DNA of 64,000 nt from Lewinella sp. LCG006 (GCF_040784935.1 NZ_CP160680.1:6863802-6927801); one strand, 5' to 3'; counted from the stretch's first letter, positions 7,706-16,016 are shown. Notes: generated by a model not told the origin, from the sequence alone. Translations and numbers: made by a program.

Positions 7706-9790
7706 TTACTCCTTCATCACGGGCCGCACAATCGTCTCACTATCCGTTTGCAGTACGACGTAGTACATCCCTGCCGGCCAGGAGGACACATTGACTTCCG
7801 TGTTCAATTGGCCTTTTTCGAGTTTTTGATTTTGAGGCAAGGTATAAACCGTCTGGCCCAATTGATTGATGATGCGCAGGCCTGCTGAGGTTATCTCTTT
7901 TTCAGTGGTCAGATTCAGGTAGAGAATGTCTTGCGTGGGGTTCGGGTAGGCCGTAAGTTCGTTGCCTTGGGGGCTGGTAGCACTGTTTGCAATCCGCGTT
8001 CCTTGGGCATTGTCCTGGTCGTAAACGATCATGCTCATGGCAGCGGGATCGGTACAGAGATCATCCAGTATTTGGGCGATAAAAAGCTCCGTTGCGATAA
8101 AGCCCGGTTCCAGGATGATTTGGTTGCCCGCTTGAAAGACGACAACTTGCGGTGCTGCCCCAGTGGCCACCCCGGAAGAGGTGATGCTGCTGTTGGCATA
8201 GTAAATCCCATCAGGAATCGGTGCTCCGTTGACGGTGCGATCCGTAAACTCTTCGCAGCCACAATCCTCATCGGTGAGGCAGGCGGCAGTGAGAAACAAG
8301 CTGTTGATCACCGCTGCTACTTCCACATGGAAGCCGTTCAGGATATCCCGACCAATGGCCTGGGTATGGCAATAGCTCATGATCGTTCCGCGGCCATTGG
8401 GGGTGTTGGGCGCTACCGGATTCAAGGGATCAAAACAGGCACCACCTTCGGCAGCGCTTGCCTCGTCGGTTTCATCAACATTGAAGTCGCCCGCACAACA
8501 CTCACAACCATCCAGATTGGTATCGCCGGGGCAATCGCCATCCTCGTCAATGCCATTGGTGAGCACCCAACTGTTGCCACAGTCATCAATCTGCTGGTTG
8601 TTGCCGGGGCCCCACACACAAGCTTGTGTGTGCCGTGCTCCCAGTAGATGCCCCATCTCATGCGCCACCCTGACAAAAGTGCTGGACGTAGACGGCAAAC
8701 TGCTCACATCAAACGACGCGCCCAAGCTACCGCTCACACAGTGAGGCCCTGGCGCACCAGCACTACAGATACTGCCAATCCCATCGGCCAATCCGCCACC
8801 GATACCACGGGTAGTAATCAGATGAGCCAGGTCGCCATTGAAGACGGGTCGCGTGGCAATAAATTCATCCAATACGGCACCAGTTTCATCTTCATCATCC
8901 TCATCACTATAGGGGTCGGCTATGTCCCAGACGAAGATTTCAGACACCTCCATATTCACCTCAATATTGCGGTAAGCGATAATGGATTCGGCCATGACGC
9001 CCAGAATGTAGTTGGTCACTGCCAAGAGGCTGTTGCTGTGGTCGGTGTATACTTGAAATTCTGTTTCTACGTACACCTTCACACAACCGCCGCCGGCCAT
9101 CATCTTGGTATCCGAAGATTTGGGTTTTTCCGTCGCTGGTGGTAAGGGCGTATCCACGGTATGACAATTCCAGTCGGCTTCTTCTCGAAGCAACTTTCTT
9201 TCATCAAAAAGGACATACTGCCCCGAATCATCCTGCATTTTGCCCAGCACATAGGTACTGGCACGATCGCCGATGAGCATCCGCAATTGGTCACCAAAAA
9301 GGCTCAGCGTAGCGATGGAATTGAGATCATCCTTTACGATGCCCGTGTAAAACAAGCCCGTTGGGCCCGTGATCGTTTCCTTGCCAGAGGCCGTATGTAC
9401 CTTAAAGTTTTCAGTAACTACTTCAATCTGGGTCAATTCCAGGATGATGTCCTTCCCGGCACCTACCGGTACGGCGAAGCTGATATCTCGCGGTGCTTCC
9501 CGGAGGGTATTCATCAGGTCTTGGGCATCAAGCTCCAGCAGAATGGGATCGAGGACCCAATCTTGAAGTTGTTGAGCACTGCTACGATTGTTCGCCAGTC
9601 GAAACAGTTCTACTTCAGTCAGTTCACCTTCCAGTGCTTTGCGCTCTTGTATCAACTGAACCGTAGGTTTGAGGTTCTGTTCGACCTTGGGGTAGCGCTT
9701 GCCCGCAAGGGTATTGGTAATTAAATCTTGTCCGAAACCCAGGGTGCAACTCGCACACAAGCAGGCCAGGACGAGCCATAAGTTTTTCAT
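7706..9790 (-). CDS. Secreted zinc metalloprotease (reprolysin-type) with T9SS sorting tail
   Basis: About 694 residues from the second ATG, which begins the signal peptide (MKNLWLVLACLCASC). Residues 25-230 look like a propeptide. The catalytic domain follows (about 236-500) with the metzincin zinc motif HEMGHLLGARH (HExxHxxGxxH, near residue 377) and a downstream GTIMSYCH Met-turn. Many cysteines in this domain suggest disulfides. The last 80 residues form a type IX secretion sorting domain (AYPNPTQDILYLNL ... GMYYVVLQTDSE ... VMKE). Expected role: cleaved, surface-attached or released peptidase for extracellular protein breakdown. It is the downstream neighbour of a hexapeptide-repeat secreted protein on the same strand, 55 bases apart. 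Confidence 0.9.
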   Translation of the reverse strand: MKNLWLVLACLCASCTLGFGQDLITNTLAGKRYPKVEQNLKPTVQLIQERKALEGELTEVELFRLANNRSSAQQLQDWVLDPILLELDAQDLMNTLREAPRDISFAVPVGAGKDIILELTQIEVVTENFKVHTASGKETITGPTGLFYTGIVKDDLNSIATLSLFGDQLRMLIGDRASTYVLGKMQDDSGQYVLFDERKLLREEADWNCHTVDTPLPPATEKPKSSDTKMMAGGGCVKVYVETEFQVYTDHSNSLLAVTNYILGVMAESIIAYRNIEVNMEVSEIFVWDIADPYSDEDDEDETGAVLDEFIATRPVFNGDLAHLITTRGIGGGLADGIGSICSAGAPGPHCVSGSLGASFDVSSLPSTSSTFVRVAHEMGHLLGARHTQACVWGPGNNQQIDDCGNSWVLTNGIDEDGDCPGDTNLDGCECCAGDFNVDETDEASAAEGGACFDPLNPVAPNTPNGRGTIMSYCHTQAIGRDILNGFHVEVAAVINSLFLTAACLTDEDCGCEEFTDRTVNGAPIPDGIYYANSSITSSGVATGAAPQVVVFQAGNQIILEPGFIATELFIAQILDDLCTDPAAMSMIVYDQDNAQGTRIANSATSPQGNELTAYPNPTQDILYLNLTTEKEITSAGLRIINQLGQTVYTLPQNQKLEKGQLNTEVNVSSWPAGMYYVVLQTDSETIVRPVMKE

Positions 9791-9816
9791 AATCAAAGGA
9801 TTTTAGGTTGGAGAAT

Positions 9817-9838
9817 AGGTACTTGGTACTAAGTACCT
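9817..9838. terminator. Hairpin AGGTACTT...AAGTACCT between two minus-strand genes
   Basis: 8-bp perfect stem with a 6-base loop, followed on the plus strand by a short T-run (9838-9842). It sits directly after the stop of the beta-helix protein gene (minus strand). It belongs to the same AGGTACTT family as 7679-7699 and 28471-28490. Confidence 0.45.
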
Positions 9839-9845
9839 TTTTCGC

Positions 9846-11597
9846 CTATTGTAAGCTAATGAGTACCAACACCAATCCTTTTCCTGCGTCGAGGCTGGTC
9901 ATGGCTTTGCCAATGATGGCGCCTTGGGCCTGGGTGTAGTCGGTCACTTTCATGGCGTGGCCGGTGGTCGGGGAAGTCGTCAATAAATCACCGGGCTCAA
10001 TGGCACCGTAGCTGGCATCTACATAAGCGTATACGCGGCCAGTGATGGCTACGGCTACATCGCCGTCGGCAAGCGTACCCGTTTGGCCAAAGACCATGGC
10101 GGTCTCTACATTGCCTGCCCCGCTAACAATACCTGCTACGGCACGATCGTGCGCACGATTGCTAAGCGTCAGCTCGCCAGCCTGGGTACGGTCGATAGAC
10201 AGCACCATACCGGGCAGAATGGTAGAGGCATCTGCATCTGAGGTATTTACATTAAAGCGTTCGGCTAAATCCGCGCCGCCCGTCACGACGAGGCGTTTTC
10301 TAACTTCAACCTGCGAGCTCGTAACGAGGATCATCTCTTCATTATCGGCTTCGATGACCACGTTCCCACTTTGGTTTTCGATGAGTAAATCGCCACCAAG
10401 GTCTGCCAAGCGCTTGTTGTTTCCTGCCCCCATGAGGAGCTCGCCATCCAAGTCGAGGTCATTGGTGATACGGGCATTGTTGTTGACGCGCGTAAAACCA
10501 TTGATGGTCGTCTGGCCATTCACTTCGAGGTTTTGGCTGATTCCGGCATCACCGCCTACGGAAAGGTTTTCACCGACGGTAGCATGGCGTGCAGTGGTAA
10601 AGTCCCGTCCCATATGAGCGTCGCGTGCTACATTGAGGTCATTACCTATTTGGGCATCGTTACCAACGCTGAGGTCGGCTCCAACGGCAGCGTTATTGCC
10701 AACAGTGGCATTATCTGTAACCGTTAGATTTCGGCCCACTGCAGCATCGCGGCCTACGCCAAGGTCACGCCCCGTTTGGGTATCGTCCACTACATGGAGG
10801 TTTTCGCCAATGCCGGCACCACCGGCAACGATCAAAGCGCCAGAAACAGGGTTAGTAGAACTGGTGCCGTCGTGGATGGTGGTTACGCCATTTACATCCA
10901 GGGTTTCGTCGATGATGGCATCCCCGCGGACGTCAAGGCGAGCGGTAGGTGCCAGGGTATTGATCCCAAAATCGCCGGTATTGGTGATGGTTCCGCGGTC
11001 TTCGTCATTGGTGATAAAAACGACGCTTTCATTGTTGCGGGTGCCGAGCGTGTTTTTCGCAGCACTGACGACGTTGCCGCCTACGTGCCAATCCTGGGCG
11101 GCATTGGAGAGGTCACATACAAAGTTGTTGCCAAGGTCGGTGCGGGAGAAAACGGTGAAGTCACCATAGGTTTTGCCGACAACATCAAGGTCATCGGTAG
11201 CGCCTGGCCAGACATTGCTCGGGCAGCGCGTGTAGATCGACTCTACGCAACTGTTGTCTCCGTTGGTGATCACAAAATAAGTGGTGTTGCCCAAAGTGCC
11301 GTTGACGGTGGTTGAGCCATCGATGGTCAGTAGTTGACCAGAAGTTACATTATTAAACGTCTGAATAAGGGTGGTGAGGCCGTTGTTGCGGTACACTTCG
11401 ATGGTCACGTTGTCGTCGCCAAAGTAATAAACTTGCATTTCCACGAAATTCCCCACACAAGGGCAAGGGCCGGGGCAATCCTCGGGAGCAGGTTTAGAAG
11501 AACCGGTGCTTTCAATTTGAGCAGCAAGGCTACCCAGGGTAATAAATACAAAGAAGCTTAATAGACAAAATAGGGTCAGATGTTTTGAGGTGTTCAT
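9846..11597 (-). CDS. Secreted hexapeptide-repeat (left-handed beta-helix-like) protein
   Basis: 583 residues from the ATG that starts the signal peptide (MNTSKHLTLFCLLSFFVF ... AAQ). The N-terminal 200 residues are unassigned and contain several cysteines. Residues about 262-358 (DNA 10528-10815) are an array of some 16 six-residue units such as VGRDAA, VGNDAQ, IGNDLN, VGENLS, fitting the [LIV]-G-x-[DN]-x-x rule of left-handed beta-helices. The last 140 residues (from GADLAERFNV to the end) match a C-terminal module I know from Bacteroidota and myxobacterial surface proteins (VLSIDRTQAGELTLS, RAVAGIVSGAG, GRVYAYVDA, GDLLTTSPTTGHAMKV, GAIIGKAMTSL). Likely a stiff cell-surface or matrix fibre. 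No T9SS tail is evident, so its export route is unclear. Confidence 0.75.
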   Translation of the reverse strand: MNTSKHLTLFCLLSFFVFITLGSLAAQIESTGSSKPAPEDCPGPCPCVGNFVEMQVYYFGDDNVTIEVYRNNGLTTLIQTFNNVTSGQLLTIDGSTTVNGTLGNTTYFVITNGDNSCVESIYTRCPSNVWPGATDDLDVVGKTYGDFTVFSRTDLGNNFVCDLSNAAQDWHVGGNVVSAAKNTLGTRNNESVVFITNDEDRGTITNTGDFGINTLAPTARLDVRGDAIIDETLDVNGVTTIHDGTSSTNPVSGALIVAGGAGIGENLHVVDDTQTGRDLGVGRDAAVGRNLTVTDNATVGNNAAVGADLSVGNDAQIGNDLNVARDAHMGRDFTTARHATVGENLSVGGDAGISQNLEVNGQTTINGFTRVNNNARITNDLDLDGELLMGAGNNKRLADLGGDLLIENQSGNVVIEADNEEMILVTSSQVEVRKRLVVTGGADLAERFNVNTSDADASTILPGMVLSIDRTQAGELTLSNRAHDRAVAGIVSGAGNVETAMVFGQTGTLADGDVAVAITGRVYAYVDASYGAIEPGDLLTTSPTTGHAMKVTDYTQAQGAIIGKAMTSLDAGKGLVLVLISLQ

Positions 11598-11912
11598 CTT
11601 GTTAATGGTTTTAGGTGATAAAGTGAATGATCGCAATTGATACCGCTTTATACCTTGGGATGAACGGGCGTTACTTTTTGGGGGATGTTTTTTCTAGATT
11701 CTTTTGAACCACATGAAGCACTTAAGGGAAGGTTTTTTGAACCATATCAGGGATTATAAGGAAATTTAAGGTGCAGGGTGTGGGGTGCGGATTGAGAAAA
11801 ATACTTCCGAATTCTCACTTCCGACTTTTAATCCGGCGTACAGGGGTGCTAGCTCAACGGCCTAACGACCACACAGGAACTTACCCAACTTGCTGGGAAC
11901 CTCCGCTGTCCA

Positions 11913-11947
11913 TTTTTTATAAAGACCAGTCTTTTGGTGTGGGTAAC
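11913..11947 (+). repeat. 35-bp dispersed repeat box, copy 1
   Basis: Reads TTTTTTATAAAGACCAGTCT and on to GGGTAAC; it matches 37340-37374 with a single mismatch. In both places it lies just upstream of a REP-like element in the same orientation. Confidence 0.8.
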
Positions 11948-12055
11948 TAAGAAAACAGTCACCTCATCGAAAAAAATCGATAAAGCTTTTTTTATTAGAC
12001 TTGTTCTGCCGACGCATAGATTTCGTGCAGGGGTATCCTATCAAACTTCCTGGTT

Positions 12056-12125
12056 ATGGCCGCGGAGAGCGTCATGTATTGGTAGCTCAAACAAAATGAA
12101 CGTTGGACGTACTCGGAGGAGGTCG
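12056..12125 (+). repeat. REP-like element pair, copy 1 (degenerate)
   Basis: Shares CGGAGAGCGTCAT, TATTGGTAGCTCAAA and an end like CTCGGAGGAGGTCG with the elements at 14961-15025 and 37376-37445. The terminal palindrome is decayed here. About 33 of the first 36 positions match 37376-37411. Confidence 0.7.
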
Positions 12126-12243
12126 TCTGGCCAAGGTTTGCTGGACAGGGTCGCAAGAAACAGTATGTCTCACACGTAGTGTTATCGAATCCAAAGATGT
12201 TATTATTTCTAATTGACTATCAACAAAACACAACCACCCTCTA

Positions 12244-12825
12244 CTAATGAAACCACGTTTGAAAAAAGAGAACTTCTTTCATTTCCTCAGCTTTATGTAC
12301 AAACTCGATGACTTGAAAATGATCTTTCGTTATATCGTTACTAGTTCTAATTGTTTTTTGGTCTTTTATTGCATGCTCTACGATATTCTTTTTTGTTTCG
12401 ATAATTGATTTCAAAACGAATTCATTATTCCAACTCTGACTAAAAATTTTCGGTGCTGAAGTAAATTGTTTACTGTGCTTGTATAATTCATCAAATAAGT
12501 GGTCTAATATAATTTCAAATTCGCTCTGTTGCAGATTTCGTTTGTACTTATTGTCAATTTGTGTAAATGGAAAGTTAGGATTTCCCTGACTTTCTGTCTT
12601 ATGAAGTGATATTACGGAGAGCATATACCCGTCTGATAATATCTCAAAAATTCTATTTAGATAAAATATTTGAGTATTTAATTCATGCTTCATTATTTGA
12701 GATATTTTTGGTCCATAACCAGTAGATTTTTCGCGCGATTCCAAAAGATTTCTTCGCCTTAAAAGTTTCGTTTTGCGTATCAGGTTCCGCATAACCTTAG
12801 TCTGCTCTTTGACAGGAGTGATCAT
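12244..12825 (-). CDS. Hypothetical protein, AT-rich
   Basis: 193 residues, no family recognised. It is basic at the N-terminus (RNLIRKTKLLRRRNLL) and otherwise mixed helical and polar, with no signal peptide or membrane segment. Its base composition is clearly more AT-rich than its neighbours and it lies between a repeat-rich spacer and the helicase, so recent acquisition is likely. An alternative start is the Met at residue 12. Real coding is supported only by frame length in AT-rich DNA and reasonable residue composition. Confidence 0.45.
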   Translation of the reverse strand: MITPVKEQTKVMRNLIRKTKLLRRRNLLESREKSTGYGPKISQIMKHELNTQIFYLNRIFEILSDGYMLSVISLHKTESQGNPNFPFTQIDNKYKRNLQQSEFEIILDHLFDELYKHSKQFTSAPKIFSQSWNNEFVLKSIIETKKNIVEHAIKDQKTIRTSNDITKDHFQVIEFVHKAEEMKEVLFFQTWFH

Positions 12826-12987
12826 CCATTGCGGGCTAAAGCCACGCGAAACCCAAGAAAAATCAAGGCAAATTGTAGTCTTTCTATCCTATACGCTATT
12901 TGACAATATAGCTTCGCTCCAGACCAACAAAGTATCCTTTCAGCACACAAGGCGTAGCCTTCTAGTGTCTAAAACCATAGAATTGTG

Positions 12988-14145
12988 CTAGGCCTTATTC
13001 TTCCCTTCCAGCAATCTAGTGACCTCTTCATTATCCACAATATCCACCCATTTTTTCATTTTCTTTTGGATGACTTTGAAGTGGTGCTGATCCTCCTCGG
13101 TGACGAAGGAGATGGCTTCGCCGGGATTTTCGGCCCGTCCGGTTCGGCCGATGCGGTGGACGAAATCTTTGGGGGAGCGGGGCAATTCGTAGTTGATCAC
13201 GAAAGGGAGAAACTCGATATCAATACCTCTGGCGAGCAAATCCGTGGCGACGAGCACCCTCACTTTGCCGGTCTTGAAATCATTTAAAGCTTGCGTTCTG
13301 GCTCCCTGGCTTTTTTTGCTGTGGATGGCAGCGGACGCAAACCGGTTTTTACTCAATTTGGAAGCCACCTGATCGGCTTGATAAACCGACGAGGTAAAGA
13401 CGAGCACCTGCCTCATCTTCTTCGCCTTGATCAAATGCCGCAGCAGCGGGCCTTTTTGTTCCAGTGTGACGGTATAGGCCGATTGGTTGATGAGGTCGAC
13501 GGTCTTTTCTTCCGGGGCGATGTTGATCACCAAGGGGTCTTGTAGGAGGACATTCCTCACGTTTTCCACGTTGGGGCTCAAGGTGGCCGAAAACAGGAGA
13601 TTTTGCCTTTTTTTGGGTAAAAAGGTCAAGATTTTGTCCATTTCATCCTTGAAACCGAGGTTGAGCATCTTGTCCGCTTCGTCGAGCACCAGGATTTTTA
13701 CAGCAGAGAGCTGAACGGCGTTCACACTTATCAGATCAAGCAATCGCCCTGGGGTAGCGACCAACACATTGACTTTGGGCAGCTCCTGCATTTGTACATT
13801 GATGGAAGCTCCGCCGAAAACGGCCAGCGATTTAAACCGAAAGGGTAAAGCCGCTCCGTATAACTTAAACACCCCTTCCACCTGAATGGCCAGTTCGCGG
13901 GTAGGTACCAGCACCAACACTTCCGCCTGCCTGGCCACGTGGGTGGTCGACTTTTCCAGATTGGCCAAAATAGGGAGCACGTAACTGGCGGTTTTTCCTG
14001 AACCTGTTTGGGCAATGCCCAGGAGGTCTTTACCCTCCAGAACAGCGGGAATGGCCATCTCCTGGATGGGATAGGCTTTGGTGAAATTTTGCCTTTCGAG
14101 CGCGGCCAGTAAATAAGCGGGTAAACCTAGCGGAGAAAATGACAT
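12988..14145 (-). CDS. DEAD-box ATP-dependent RNA helicase
   Basis: 385 residues covering just the two RecA-like domains. Motifs in order: Q-motif region (FTKAYPIQEMAIP), I AQTGSGKT, Ia PTRELA, Ib TPGR, II DEAD, III SAT, IV-like VLVFTSS, V ATDLLARGID and VI HRIGRTGR. It unwinds short RNA duplexes with ATP, in ribosome assembly, RNA decay or cold adaptation. It resembles RhlE-type enzymes but ends soon after motif VI, without the basic C-terminal tail usual in RhlE, so I give no symbol. Stand-alone gene. Confidence 0.93.
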   Translation of the reverse strand: MSFSPLGLPAYLLAALERQNFTKAYPIQEMAIPAVLEGKDLLGIAQTGSGKTASYVLPILANLEKSTTHVARQAEVLVLVPTRELAIQVEGVFKLYGAALPFRFKSLAVFGGASINVQMQELPKVNVLVATPGRLLDLISVNAVQLSAVKILVLDEADKMLNLGFKDEMDKILTFLPKKRQNLLFSATLSPNVENVRNVLLQDPLVINIAPEEKTVDLINQSAYTVTLEQKGPLLRHLIKAKKMRQVLVFTSSVYQADQVASKLSKNRFASAAIHSKKSQGARTQALNDFKTGKVRVLVATDLLARGIDIEFLPFVINYELPRSPKDFVHRIGRTGRAENPGEAISFVTEEDQHHFKVIQKKMKKWVDIVDNEEVTRLLEGKNKA

Positions 14146-14266
14146 ATGGTAGTGGTAACGGATTTTTGCAAAGGTACGAGGAACGGTGGAACTGGGAGAT
14201 TTTATTCCCTGATTAGGTTAAACTTAGTAAACAGGATAGAACACGCCTGCCTGCCCGTGAGGCACA

Positions 14267-14287
14267 GCCTGCCTGCAGCAGGCAGGC
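14267..14287. repeat. GC-rich palindrome GCCTGCCTGC/GCAGGCAGGC
   Basis: 10-bp perfect inverted repeat around one base, inside a run of CCTGC/GCAGG words (about 14244-14300) between the helicase and a hypothetical gene. Related GC-rich palindromes lie at 25323-25368, 28451-28466 and 41109-41188. Confidence 0.6.
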
Positions 14288-14337
14288 CGAGCAGGCAGGG
14301 ATTTGACGGATTTTTACGGACTTTTTTTTGGATATAC

Positions 14338-14838
14338 TCAAAGTAATCTTTCATCTTCGGTACTTGCTAGTACTTTTTCCTGGATTAACTCAGAAATATA
14401 TGCGGGCCTTACCTTCCCTCTTTCAATATTAACTGTTGATGGCCTGACTCTTCCCATTTCACTTTCAGCAAATACTTGTCTTGATTGCTGGTCGTAGTAA
14501 TAGTGAAACTGCCCCTGCCGATTACATAAATCATCTTCCACCAAGAAAGTAAACAGCAGTTCAAGGATGCTAGGAACAATGCGCTGAAAGTTTTTCCGAG
14601 TTGGTTCAAGGGATTTTAACAATGACCTTACTAGGCCTACACCGTACTTTGTCGTTGGAATTTCCTCAAAATCATCCGTATCCATGGCCTCCAGCCACAA
14701 GACAGGTAATTGTATCTCAAGAAGTTCTGATTTTTTCTTAAGCGAAGTTGAAATTCGTTGGAGCATGAGTCCCTTTGGAAGATAGGTAGCCTCCAGCAAA
14801 TCTTTCCTCAAGTCTTCTAGCCGATTTTTGAAATCCAT
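14338..14838 (-). CDS. Hypothetical protein
   Basis: 166 residues, no family recognised. The sequence is soluble and mixed charged, opening with an amphipathic helix (MDFKNRLEDLRKDLLEATYL) and containing a hydrophobic helix around IVPSILELLFTFLV. No signal peptide. It is moderately AT-rich and lies beside the REP/RAYT patch, so it may have come in with that region. No operon partner. Confidence 0.5.
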   Translation of the reverse strand: MDFKNRLEDLRKDLLEATYLPKGLMLQRISTSLKKKSELLEIQLPVLWLEAMDTDDFEEIPTTKYGVGLVRSLLKSLEPTRKNFQRIVPSILELLFTFLVEDDLCNRQGQFHYYYDQQSRQVFAESEMGRVRPSTVNIERGKVRPAYISELIQEKVLASTEDERLL

Positions 14839-14857
14839 ATTCTTTGCTTTCGGTATT

Positions 14858-14922
14858 CGACTTCATCAGAGGTCGTTATTGCACTCATTAGGATTGTTCT
14901 ACCTATTTCCAAATCATCAAAT
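14858..14922 (-). repeat. REP element pair, copy 2
   Basis: On the minus strand it reads ...GGAAATAGGTAGAACA... then CGACCTCTGATGAAGTCG, the same order as the other copies (spacer with TTGGTAG-like core, then a CGACCTC...GAGGTCG palindrome). The palindrome is at 14858-14875. Confidence 0.7.
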
Positions 14923-14960
14923 AGCCTTGGTATAAAGATAATTCTGTATCTATGAGAAAA

Positions 14961-15025
14961 CACCTCGGAGAGGTGAAATATTGGTAGAATAAAGACAAAC
15001 AAAGAAACGACCTCGGGCGAGGTCG
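14961..15025 (+). repeat. REP element pair, copy 3, upstream flank of RAYT
   Basis: Two palindromes joined by a spacer: CACCTCGGAGAGGTG (14961-14975), ATATTGGTAGAA, then CGACCTCGGGCGAGGTCG (15008-15025). It is the direct-orientation partner of the inverted copy that follows the transposase gene. Confidence 0.85.
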
Positions 15026-15051
15026 CACAATATCATGCATAGCCCTCCTAT

Positions 15052-15082
15052 TTTGATCATAGGATTGATTATCGTAGTTTTA
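15052..15082 (+). promoter_or_regulatory. Candidate Bacteroidota promoter for RAYT gene
   Basis: TTTG (15052-15055), 19-base spacer, TAGTTTTA (15075-15082), close to the TTTG/TAnnTTTG consensus, 25 bases before the start codon. One mismatch in the -7 box. Confidence 0.4.
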
Positions 15083-15107
15083 TCCAAATTAAATAGACGC
15101 TCTCAAT

Positions 15108-15584
15108 ATGGCTGACGTATTCCACCAAATTTATATACAAACTATATTTGCTGTAAAAAATAGGCAATCACTCATTTCGCCCGAATGGGAAGATGATCTA
15201 CAGCGGTATATTAGCGCAATTGTACAAAACAGAGGTAACAAAATGTTAGCTATAGGCGGAATGCCAGATCATATTCATATTTTCATGGGGCTAAAACCAT
15301 CTGAAAAATTGTCAGATTTAGTACGAGAAATAAAAAAGAGCTCCAACAATTTCATTAAGTCTGAGTGTTTTTCTCCGTATAAATTTGAATGGCAAGCGGG
15401 CTTCGGAGCGTTTTCCTATAGCAGAAGCCATAGAGATGCAGTTTGTAAATATGTTTTGAATCAAAAAGAACATCACAAAAATCGGTCTTTTGAAGAAGAG
15501 TTTAGAAAGCTACTTGCAGATTTTGAAGTAGATATGGGAAAAAAGGAAATTTTTGATTTTTTCCTACCCGATCATCCAATCTAA
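15108..15584 (+). CDS. REP-associated tyrosine transposase (RAYT, IS200-like Y1 family)
   Basis: 158 residues, the usual Y1 transposase size. The HUH motif is H55-I-H57 in MPDHIHIFMG, and the catalytic tyrosine is Y115 in KYVLNQKEHHKN. The signature WQAGFGAFSYSRS lies between them, as in Bacteroidota IS200-like proteins. These enzymes cut and join single-stranded DNA at a hairpin. It is bracketed by inverted REP pairs (14961-15025 plus orientation; 15594-15662 minus orientation), which defines a domesticated RAYT rather than a simple IS200. More AT-rich than the neighbouring genes. Confidence 0.88.
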   Translation: MADVFHQIYIQTIFAVKNRQSLISPEWEDDLQRYISAIVQNRGNKMLAIGGMPDHIHIFMGLKPSEKLSDLVREIKKSSNNFIKSECFSPYKFEWQAGFGAFSYSRSHRDAVCKYVLNQKEHHKNRSFEEEFRKLLADFEVDMGKKEIFDFFLPDHPI

Positions 15585-15593
15585 ACTGATATT

Positions 15594-15662
15594 CGACCTC
15601 ATCCGAGGTCGTAATAGCATTTACAGACACTGTTCTACCAATAGATGACCTCTACCGAGGTC
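15594..15662 (-). repeat. REP element pair, copy 4, downstream flank of RAYT
   Basis: Inverted copy starting 9 bases after the RAYT stop. It has CGACCTCATCCGAGGTCG (15594-15611), a spacer containing CTACCAATAGATGAC, and GACCTCTACCGAGGTC (15647-15662). Read on the minus strand it has the same order as copies 3 and 5. Confidence 0.85.
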
Positions 15663-15716
15663 AATACGAAATGCCTTCAGCTACACACTGAGGCTTTTAT
15701 TGTAAAAGAAACTCCC

Positions 15717-16016
15717 CTAAAACCCCGACAACCGCTCCATCTGCCGCCGCAAACGTTTCAGCTCTTCGCGCAGTGTTTTGCGTTCTTCCAGGAGTTCGTG
15801 TACGACGCAGAGGCCGGCTACATTGATATCCAAATCCTGGTTGAGGCGGAGGAGGCGCTCTAGTTTAGAAAGCTCATCAATGCCGAGATAGCCTTCTTCT
15901 TCGTTGGGGTATTCGATTTCGATGAGTTCGTATTCCTCCATTGCTACCAATAAGGAAGGACTTACTTGGTAAGAATGGCAAATTTGCTGGATGCTGAGGT
16001 ATTTCGTGTGGTCCAT
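15717..16016 (-). CDS. cbpM: Chaperone modulator CbpM
   Basis: 99 residues with a MerR-like helix-turn-helix start (YLSIQQICHSYQVSPSLLVAM), a central acidic stretch and a C-terminal coiled coil (LLEERKTLREELKRLRRQME). CbpM proteins bind the J domain of CbpA and restrain its DnaK co-chaperone and DNA-binding activity. Its ATG overlaps the stop of cbpA by one base (TAATG on the minus strand), the usual cbpA-cbpM arrangement, so it is translated in step with its partner. Confidence 0.88.
   Translation of the reverse strand: MDHTKYLSIQQICHSYQVSPSLLVAMEEYELIEIEYPNEEEGYLGIDELSKLERLLRLNQDLDINVAGLCVVHELLEERKTLREELKRLRRQMERLSGF

Larger units (their letters stand above)
11637..12243. other. Gene-free region with repeat elements
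   Basis: About 600 bases with no convincing gene. It contains a 35-bp box (11913-11947) and a degenerate REP-type element (12056-12125), both of which recur near 37340-37445. A short open frame at 11934-12179 runs straight through these repeats and is not considered coding. Confidence 0.6.

Noticed and set aside
7931-9724. Several plus-strand open frames inside the metalloprotease gene
   Set aside because: They overlap the strongly supported minus-strand protease, show no protein-like composition and no start signal; they are antisense shadows of a GC-balanced gene.
10042-11315. Long plus-strand open frames opposite the hexapeptide-repeat protein
   Set aside because: They arise from the repeat structure of the minus-strand gene; the minus-strand translation has a signal peptide and a regular array, the plus ones do not.
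11934-12179. 81-codon plus-strand frame
   Set aside because: It runs through the dispersed repeat box and the REP element and looks like random translation.
13291-13714. Plus-strand open frames over the DEAD-box helicase
   Set aside because: They are antisense to a gene with all helicase motifs in order.
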